Shown here one piece after another: positions 1-4,384 of a DNA stretch of 6,228 nt (its first letter is position 1; the number at the start of each line of letters is the position of its first letter). Source of the stretch: Actinomycetes bacterium (lineage in GTDB: Bacteria > Actinomycetota > Acidimicrobiia > Acidimicrobiales > Palsa-688). A program made the position numbers and the translations under genes. The notes under the pieces are model-generated. The model made no database searches, was not told where the DNA came from, and worked only from the letters and a program-made list of their open reading frames with translations. The stretch covers positions 1 through 6,228 of the forward strand of contig JAKARG010000200.1 in the NCBI GenBank assembly GCA_021819345.1, read 5' to 3'.

Positions 1-697
1 CGGCCAGCGGTCCGGCCTGGGCGGCGGTGGCCTGCGCCTTGTCGGTGTCGGCCTGGTAGCCGGCCCTGGCGACGGCGGTCTGGCGCTCGTACTCGGCCTG
101 GTTGCGCCGGGAGAGCTGCTCGGCTTCGGCCGAGGCCTGGTCTGCCTGGGCCTGGGCGACCCTCGCAGCTCGTTGGACCTCGGCGACGTGCGGGGCGGCG
201 AGCGCCTTGATGTAGCCGGAGCCGAGGTCGTCGATGCTCTCGATCTGGAGCGCGTCGACCACCAGGCCGATCTTCGACATCTCGATCTTCGATGCATCCA
301 GGGCCTCCTCTGCGAGGCGCTGGCGCTCACGGATGATCTCCTCCACGGTCATCGACCCGATGATCGAGCGGAGGTGGCCGGCGAAGATCCGCCCGGTGAG
401 CACGCTCATCTTGTCCTCGCTGCCGAGGAAGCGCTGAGCGGCGTTGGCGATGCCTTCGGGGTCGGCCCCGACCTTGAAGGCGATCACTGCCCTGACGTTG
501 ACCGCTATGCCCTGCTTGGTCACGCACTCCTCGGCGACCTCGGCTTCTTGCATCGAGAGAGTCAGGTAGCTCACCCGCGAGCTGAACGGCAGCACGAAGG
601 CGCCATGGCCGATCACGATCTTGAACGGGAGGTTCCCCCTCCTGGCCCCGCTGACGAGCATCGCCTCGTCGGGCCGGGGTACGTGCCAACCGAACAC
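1..697 (-). CDS. Flotillin-like SPFH-domain protein (partial, C-terminus off the left edge)
   Basis: Flotillins are scaffold proteins of the inner membrane face that assemble into membrane microdomains. The 232 visible residues start MFGWHVPRPDEAMLVSG and carry an SPFH domain over about residues 1-165, with the typical stretches CVTKQGIAVNVRAVIAFKV, MSVLTGRIFAGHLRSIIGSM and GLVVDALQIESIDD. From about residue 175 the chain is Ala/Gln/Glu-rich (AQAQADQASAEAEQ), as in the flotillin coiled-coil region, and it is still open at the window edge. Family members are usually 400-500 residues, so about half is present. No transmembrane helix is seen; the protein opens directly into the SPFH domain, as in actinobacterial relatives I recall. 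The GTG start at 697 is chosen because AAGGAG lies 5 bases upstream and the frame is closed by a stop at 743-745. It lies 45 bases after the NfeD-like gene and is probably co-transcribed with it. The family call is secure; the specific cellular role is not. Confidence 0.93.
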   Translation of the reverse strand, partial: MFGWHVPRPDEAMLVSGARRGNLPFKIVIGHGAFVLPFSSRVSYLTLSMQEAEVAEECVTKQGIAVNVRAVIAFKVGADPEGIANAAQRFLGSEDKMSVLTGRIFAGHLRSIIGSMTVEEIIRERQRLAEEALDASKIEMSKIGLVVDALQIESIDDLGSGYIKALAAPHVAEVQRAARVAQAQADQASAEAEQLSRRNQAEYERQTAVARAGYQADTDKAQATAAQAGPLA

Positions 698-702
698 CTG
701 AT

Positions 703-708
703 CTCCTT
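703..708 (-). promoter_or_regulatory. Ribosome binding site of the flotillin gene
   Basis: On the minus strand this reads AAGGAG, followed by 5 bases and then GTG at 697. It is a strong Shine-Dalgarno match and fixes the flotillin start. The nearest upstream in-frame stop (743-745) is also the stop of the preceding gene. Confidence 0.75.
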
Positions 709-742
709 CCCCCCGCAGGAGCGGGACGATCCCGCGCCAAGC

Positions 743-988
743 TCAGATCGAGGCCCAGTCCGAGAAGACGGTCACCTGGACCACTCGGCCGGGGCGAGCG
801 CTCACCACCATCACCTGGGTGCCCTGCTCGATCGGCTCGTCACCGTAAGCGATGAAGGACTCCGAGCCGCCACGGATCGGCAGCTGCACCTCGCCGGGAC
901 GACCTGCTCCGGCGATCCGCATCGTGACCTGACCTACCTGCCCGATCAACTGATCGCCCACGAAGGACACGCCGGCCACCATAGCCAT
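743..988 (-). CDS. Short NfeD-like OB-fold protein
   Basis: This 81-residue protein resembles the C-terminal OB-fold of NfeD-family proteins, which are encoded next to flotillins and are thought to work with them at the membrane. The matching pattern is LIGQVGQVTMRIAG, then PGEVQLPIRGGSESFIAYGDEPIEQG, then TQVMVVSARPGRVVQVTVF, an all-beta layout with conserved glycines. Unlike full-length NfeD proteins it has no membrane helices and no ClpP-like protease domain, so it should be soluble unless anchored by partners. The start is uncertain: ATG 988, ATG 982 and GTG 991 are in frame and none has a strong Shine-Dalgarno sequence. GTG 1048, 14 bases after the upstream stop, would add a 20-residue N-terminus without visible homology. 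Neighbours are the ChrB-like gene upstream (74-base gap) and flotillin downstream (45-base gap). The family call rests on pattern and on position beside flotillin. Confidence 0.8.
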   Translation of the reverse strand: MAMVAGVSFVGDQLIGQVGQVTMRIAGAGRPGEVQLPIRGGSESFIAYGDEPIEQGTQVMVVSARPGRVVQVTVFSDWASI

Positions 989-1062
989 CACTCGCTGCGA
1001 AGGTGGACCCGAGCGACGGGAAGAAGGCCAGCCGACGCCAGCCGGCACCCGGGTCGCCGCGC

Positions 1063-1704
1063 TCAGGCATCCACCTCCCGCTCGTAGACCTGGTTGGCGT
1101 ACTCGTCGAGCGCAGCCTCGCAGCGACAGATCGCCGCAGCCGCCCGGCCCACACCCTCGGCGCGCAGCACGTCGCGGGCCCGGACCTTGTCGAACCAACC
1201 CTTCAGCTTCAACAGGTCCACGTCGTTCTCCTCGAGCTCGGCGAAGCTGAAGTGGTCCGCCTCGTGCTCCTTGCCCACCTGGCGGAGGAAGTCCTCGCAG
1301 CGGTCGACGATCTCCTCGTACTCGTCGTCACGAGCGGCATTGAACTGGGCGACCAACCCCTCCTCGCCGGCGAGCACCTCGCTACCGAGCAGGAGCGCGG
1401 TCCCGTCCATCTCGAGGATCTCGCTGCGCAGGCGACGCATGGCCCGCTCCGCTGCGGGCGACGCAGGCAGCGCAGCCACCGAGCCCTGCAGGTAGACGGC
1501 TCCGAGCCCCTTGAGACGACGCCAGACCCCAGCCCGCAGCCGCGACGGCTCGCTCGGGACGCGGTAGACGAGCAGCAGCCAGCGGGCCCCCCCCGCACCG
1601 GCCGGCTCCGCAGCGTCGTCCCCGGCGGGGCTCCGAGCTGCCTGGGAGCCCACCGGGCCCCCCACACCTGCGGGGCTGGCCCGCCCCGCAGGGCGAGGGC
1701 TCAC
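1063..1704 (-). CDS. ChrB N-terminal-domain protein (stand-alone)
   Basis: The protein has 213 residues. From about residue 42 it matches the N-terminal domain of the chromate-resistance regulator ChrB: WLLLVYRVPSEPSRLRAGVWRRLKGLGAVYL-type sequence followed by GSVAALPASPAAERAM and an acidic helical stretch (ARDDEYEEIVDRCEDFL). The C-terminal ChrB domain is absent and no chrA transporter gene is in the window, so a role in chromate resistance is not supported; many actinobacteria carry such stand-alone proteins of unknown function. The GTG start at 1704 overlaps the upstream TGA as GTGA, which suggests translational coupling; the nearby Shine-Dalgarno (GGAAGG, 3 bases away) is close. Residues 1-40 are Ala/Pro/Gly-rich without visible homology, and their DNA contains a 10-bp inverted repeat and a run of eight G on the coding strand. 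In-frame GTG codons at 1665 and 1653 are weaker alternative starts. The domain call is good; function is unknown. Confidence 0.82.
   Translation of the reverse strand: MSPRPAGRASPAGVGGPVGSQAARSPAGDDAAEPAGAGGARWLLLVYRVPSEPSRLRAGVWRRLKGLGAVYLQGSVAALPASPAAERAMRRLRSEILEMDGTALLLGSEVLAGEEGLVAQFNAARDDEYEEIVDRCEDFLRQVGKEHEADHFSFAELEENDVDLLKLKGWFDKVRARDVLRAEGVGRAAAAICRCEAALDEYANQVYEREVDA
1667..1692. repeat. Perfect 10-bp inverted repeat inside the start of the ChrB-like gene
   Basis: CCTGCGGGGC (1667-1676) is followed by 6 bases and its exact reverse complement GCCCCGCAGG (1683-1692). It lies about 12-38 bases inside the ChrB-like coding sequence, just after the overlapping GTGA junction. In mRNA it would fold as a strong hairpin close to the start codon and could affect translation or act as an attenuator. 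It could also simply reflect GC-rich low-complexity coding. Confidence 0.6.
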
Positions 1705-2084
1705 CAGCCTTCCGGTCCAGGAGGCACGTCGACAGCCATCTCCTGGAGCGCCTCGAGTGGCACGAGATCGAGGGTGCGCTCGTGGGTCGAGGCGAGCACG
1801 ACGAAGCAGGCACAACCATCCCGATAGGCCCTCAGCCAGTTGGATGCGGTGACGCACCAGCGGTCACCGGGGCGCAGGCCCGGGAACCCCCAGACGGGCG
1901 CCGGCGTCGACAGGTCGTTCCCGATCCGCCGTTGGTGCTCGAGGAACTCGGCGGTCACCACGGCGCAGATGCAGTGGCGGCCGGCGTCTTCCTCCCCGGT
2001 GTTGCAAGATCCGTCCCGGTAGAAGCCGGTGAGCGGATCGGTGCCGCAAGCCTCGAGTTCACCCCCGAGCACGTTGGATGCCAC
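1701..2084 (-). CDS. DUF2237 family protein
   Basis: This 127-residue protein matches the DUF2237 family along its whole length; the family has no established biochemical function. Visible signatures are NVLGGELEACGTDPLTGFYR (residues 4-23), DGSCNTGEEDAGRHCICAV (24-42), then GNDLSTPAPVWGFPGLRPGDRW in residues 55-76, and THERTLDLVPLEAL near the C-terminus. Conserved Cys13, Cys27 and Cys40, with His37 and His101, could be structural or metal-related, which is inference. No signal peptide or membrane segment is seen, so it should be cytoplasmic. The GTG start at 2084 has AGGA 7 bases upstream and gives the usual family length. The longer open frame to 2201 runs into the GC-rich repeat region and encodes only low-complexity sequence. 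Its stop overlaps the start of the ChrB-like gene, so it is the first gene of the probable operon. Confidence 0.88.
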   Translation of the reverse strand: MASNVLGGELEACGTDPLTGFYRDGSCNTGEEDAGRHCICAVVTAEFLEHQRRIGNDLSTPAPVWGFPGLRPGDRWCVTASNWLRAYRDGCACFVVLASTHERTLDLVPLEALQEMAVDVPPGPEGW

Positions 2085-2204
2085 CCCGAGATCCTGGCAC
2101 GACCGAGCGGTTGGCGCCGCTGGTCGAGGGTGGGCTCGGCCGAGAGCCTTCGCCGCAGGGCGGACGGAGCGGGGCGGTGGGGCGCAGGGCGGGGCGGCCA
2201 CGGC

Positions 2205-2290
2205 GCCGGCGGGGCGGGGCAGACCCCGGCCCAGTAGGGGCCGGCGGGGCGGGGCAGACCCCGGCCCAGTAGGGGCCGGCGGAGCGGAGC
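2205..2290. repeat. 35-bp GC-rich tandem repeat, about 2.5 copies
   Basis: Two identical 35-bp units occupy 2205-2239 and 2240-2274. Each starts GCCGGCGGGGCGGGGCAG and ends CCCAGTAGGG. A third, partial unit at 2275-2290 has two G-to-A differences in 16 bases. Each unit contains a CGGGG/CCCCG self-complementary core, so either strand could fold. There are no spacers between units, which argues against a CRISPR array. It lies about 120 bases upstream of the DUF2237 start. Possible roles are a minisatellite, a protein-binding array or a transcription-dampening structure; nothing in the sequence decides between them. Confidence 0.85.
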
Positions 2291-2330
2291 GATCCTTGGC
2301 GCCAGGGGCCGGTGGGGCGGGAACCGCAAG

Positions 2331-2359
2331 GGAGGGGCCGGCGACCCGCCGGCCCCTCC
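2331..2359 (-). terminator. Probable terminator hairpin of the htrA-like gene
   Basis: GGAGGGGCCGGCG (2331-2343) pairs perfectly with CGCCGGCCCCTCC (2347-2359) across a 3-base loop, and two more base pairs are possible at the base. It lies 31 bases beyond the TAA stop of the leftward htrA-like gene. There is no U-tract after the stem, which is common in high-GC actinobacteria, so termination efficiency is uncertain. It also separates htrA from the DUF2237 operon. Confidence 0.7.
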
Positions 2360-2390
2360 TTGGGTGCTCCGATCCCTGGTGGGAGATCGC

Positions 2391-4280
2391 TTATTGGGGA
2401 GGACCTGCCTGCAGGGTGACGGTTGCGTTGCCGTGGGCCCCGCTGGAGGTCACGTACCCGAAGGTCACCTTCTCGCCCACCCGGGTGCCGAGCATCTGCT
2501 GGGTGAGCCCCGCCGGGGAGGTCACGCTGCGGCCGTCGATGCTCGTGATGATGTCGTACTGGGCCAGCCCGGAGCTCGCCGCCGCCGTCCCGGGGATCAC
2601 CTCGACGATCGCCGCCCCGGAGCTGGTCGGCGGGCTGGTCGGGGTCCCGGAGGTCCCGCCGAAGCCGCCGAAGCCGCCGAAGGAAGAGGCCCCACCGCTG
2701 TAGAGGTCGGCCGGGGTGGTCACCTCGACCCCGAGGAAGGGGGTGGCGCCGACGTGCACCGTGCTCGACGAGTGACCGGCCTCGATCTGCTTGGCGATCC
2801 GCAGCGCCCGGTCGATCGGGATCGAGAAGCCCTGGGTGGCCGAGGTGGAGGGGGTGTCGAAGGTGAACGAGCCGTCGGTCGACGCCGCGGTGTCCATCCC
2901 GATCACCTGCCCCTGGGAGTTGACGAGCGGGCCGCCGGAGTCACCCGGGCGGATGTCGGCGTTGGTCTCGACCATGTCGTGGAGGTGCTCGACGGTGCCG
3001 GTGCCGGAGTCGCTGGCCTCGATCGACTGACCGAGGGCGGTGATCGACCCCCCGGCCACGCTCGGGGTCCCCCCGACGCCGCCGGCGTTGCCGATCCCGA
3101 CGATCGGCTCTCCGACCCGCAGGCCCGAGGAGCTGCCGAGCTTGACCGTGCTCAGCCCCGAGGCGTGCTCGAGCTGGAGGACCGCCACGTCGTCGGTGTG
3201 GTCGTAGCCGACGACCTTCGCCCGGTAGGTCCGGCCGTTTCCGAGGTCGGTGACCGAGATCGCCGTCTCCCCCTCGATGACGTGGTTGTTGGTGAGCACC
3301 TCGCCGCTCGAGGTGAGCACCATGCCGGTTCCGGCGGCCTCCTCGCTCTGGTAGGCGAGCTGGGTGTTGATGTCCACCAGGCCCGGGTCGACGCTCTTGG
3401 CGATCGCGGTCACGTCCGCGGGGCTACCGGCCGAGGTCGACACCGAGCTGCCCCCGCTCGACGAGGAACCGCTCGAAGAGCCGAAGCCGCTCGAGCCGAA
3501 GCCGCTCGAGCCGGACGTCCCGCTCACCCCGCCTCCGCTCGTGCCGCTGGATGGGGCCACGGCCGCAGGCTGGGAGGCACCTCCGCCGATCCCGAGCCCG
3601 ATGCCCACCCCGGCGCCGCCGACGATCAGGGCGCCGGCGGTGAGCAGGGCCACGACCGCGCCCGCCCGACGACGGCGGCGGTTGCCCGGCTCCTGGTCGT
3701 ATCCACCCGGACCGTACCCGTAGGCGGGCCCTCCGGGACCGTAGCCGCCCCAACCCCCGCCGCCCTGACCATAGCCGGGCTGGGGCCCGGGACCCCACGC
3801 TCCGCCGCCCCACTGGCTTCCCCACGGGGCGCCCTGTCCCCACTGGCCGGGCTGACCGGCCTCACCGGGGTGACCGCCAGCGGGTGCCGGTTGCCCGGGA
3901 ACCTGGCTACCGGCGGGATGCCATCCGGCGCCTGGAGGCGGCCAGGATCCCCCCGGCGCCGCGGACCAGGGACCGGGGGGCGGCACCGGGCTGGCGGGCT
4001 GAGCCGACCATGGGCCTCCAGCACGAGCTGCTCGCTCGGTCTCCTCCGGTCGTGATCCGCTCGGGCGGGGAGCGCCCTCGGGCTCGCCGGAGCGCTCCGG
4101 GGCGCTCCCCGACCAGCCGGTCCCGGTGGCCTGCGGCGCCGGGTCGGGGCGGCTCGGACCTTCGCCACCTCCGGTGCCGGCGCCGGCTGGGGCCTGAGCG
4201 TGCCAGCCCGAGCCCTCTACCTCTCCCGCCTCCGGAGGCTGCCCGGTCGGCTGGTTTCGGATCTCGTCCTCGTTGGCCAT
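2391..4280 (-). CDS. HtrA/DegP-like membrane-anchored serine protease with PDZ domain
   Basis: A 629-residue protease of the HtrA family, which degrades or remodels misfolded proteins outside the cytoplasmic membrane. Residues 1-200 are a disordered, cytoplasmic Pro/Gly-rich tail that becomes Gly/Trp/Tyr-rich near its end. Five arginines (201-205) precede one transmembrane helix (about 206-234), giving an N-in, C-out topology. A Ser/Gly linker follows (about 235-287). The trypsin-like domain carries the full triad: His333 in TNNHVI, Asp364 in DDVAVL and Ser448 in GDSGGPL. A PDZ domain spans about 513-625 (FLGVEV ... GLAQYDIITSIDGRSV) and contains a Gly/Ser/Pro-rich insert at 526-554 with FGGFGGFGG. 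The ATG at 4280 is chosen because GAGGAG lies 8 bases upstream; GTG 4289, three codons earlier, has no spacing to that site. Long tails of this kind are frequent in actinobacterial HtrAs. It is apparently monocistronic, divergent from the oxidoreductase gene and ended by the hairpin at 2331-2359. Confidence 0.95.
   Translation of the reverse strand: MANEDEIRNQPTGQPPEAGEVEGSGWHAQAPAGAGTGGGEGPSRPDPAPQATGTGWSGSAPERSGEPEGAPRPSGSRPEETERAARAGGPWSAQPASPVPPPGPWSAAPGGSWPPPGAGWHPAGSQVPGQPAPAGGHPGEAGQPGQWGQGAPWGSQWGGGAWGPGPQPGYGQGGGGWGGYGPGGPAYGYGPGGYDQEPGNRRRRRAGAVVALLTAGALIVGGAGVGIGLGIGGGASQPAAVAPSSGTSGGGVSGTSGSSGFGSSGFGSSSGSSSSGGSSVSTSAGSPADVTAIAKSVDPGLVDINTQLAYQSEEAAGTGMVLTSSGEVLTNNHVIEGETAISVTDLGNGRTYRAKVVGYDHTDDVAVLQLEHASGLSTVKLGSSSGLRVGEPIVGIGNAGGVGGTPSVAGGSITALGQSIEASDSGTGTVEHLHDMVETNADIRPGDSGGPLVNSQGQVIGMDTAASTDGSFTFDTPSTSATQGFSIPIDRALRIAKQIEAGHSSSTVHVGATPFLGVEVTTPADLYSGGASSFGGFGGFGGTSGTPTSPPTSSGAAIVEVIPGTAAASSGLAQYDIITSIDGRSVTSPAGLTQQMLGTRVGEKVTFGYVTSSGAHGNATVTLQAGPPQ
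2656..2682. repeat. Three 9-bp direct repeats coding FGG units in the PDZ domain
   Basis: CCGCCGAAG occurs three times in a row and encodes, on the minus strand, three Phe-Gly-Gly units in a flexible insert of the HtrA PDZ domain. In-frame repeats like this can change copy number without breaking the gene. Confidence 0.8.
3478..3507. repeat. Two 15-bp direct repeats coding GSSGF-type units in the HtrA linker
   Basis: GAGCCGAAGCCGCTC occurs at 3478-3492 and again at 3493-3507. On the minus strand this encodes repeated Gly-Phe-Gly-Ser-Ser units in the extracytoplasmic linker between membrane helix and protease domain. The period is a multiple of three, so copy number changes would alter only linker length. 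Confidence 0.8.
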
Positions 4281-4384
4281 GGCTACCACTCCTCGGGGTG
4301 TCTCACGGTTGCTACCACCAGATCTTGCTGGTACCAGTTATGCCCACCTCCCTGAGGCCTCGCTGAGAAGGCCCTAGGAGCTCG
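4281..4384. promoter_or_regulatory. Divergent intergenic region with a 10-bp palindrome
   Basis: These 104 bases separate two divergent genes and should hold both promoters. CTGGTACCAG at 4328-4337 is a perfect palindrome. The octamer GCTACCAC occurs at 4282-4289 and 4311-4318, and TACCA recurs within the palindrome, suggesting a possible operator. GAGGCCTC at 4354-4361 is another short palindrome. No clear -35/-10 pair is seen; CATAAC on the minus strand (4337-4342) is a weak -10 candidate for the htrA-like gene. Promoter presence is inferred mainly from gene orientation. Confidence 0.45.
4289..4294 (-). promoter_or_regulatory. Ribosome binding site of the htrA-like gene
   Basis: On the minus strand this reads GAGGAG, 8 bases before ATG 4280. 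It decides the start in favour of that ATG over the GTG at 4289, which abuts the site. Confidence 0.7.

Larger units (their letters stand above)
2085..2390. other. Intergenic region between htrA-like gene and DUF2237 operon
   Basis: These 306 bases contain no convincing gene. They hold a 35-bp tandem repeat (2205-2290) and a 13-bp stem-loop (2331-2359). Because both flanking genes run leftward, the promoter of the DUF2237 operon should lie here, but I see no convincing -35/-10 pair between 2085 and 2330. A TGGCGCCA palindrome at 2297-2304 is the only other small symmetric element noticed. Confidence 0.6.

Noticed and set aside
173..1087. 304-residue plus-strand open frame
   Set aside because: It is antisense to flotillin and the NfeD-like gene, and its product is His/Asp/Arg-rich with no domain.
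840..1154. Alternative minus-strand frame beginning near the ChrB-like stop (ATG overlapping TGA)
   Set aside because: The ATGCCTGA overlap looked like a coupled start, but the frame continues as Arg-rich shadow sequence across the NfeD-like gene and shows no NfeD pattern.
1063..1704. Chromate-resistance operon
   Set aside because: Only the N-terminal ChrB domain is present, with no chrA and no C-terminal ChrB domain in the window.
2205..2290. Tandem repeat as a CRISPR array
   Set aside because: The units are directly adjacent with no unique spacers, only two are intact, and no cas gene is present.
2364..4055. 563-residue plus-strand open frame
   Set aside because: It lies antisense to the clearly real HtrA gene and its translation is Arg/Gly/Asp-rich without a recognisable domain. 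Long shadow frames are expected at this GC content.
4281..4289. GTG 4289 as the start of the htrA-like gene
   Set aside because: It directly abuts GAGGAG with no spacing, whereas ATG 4280 lies 8 bases from that site.
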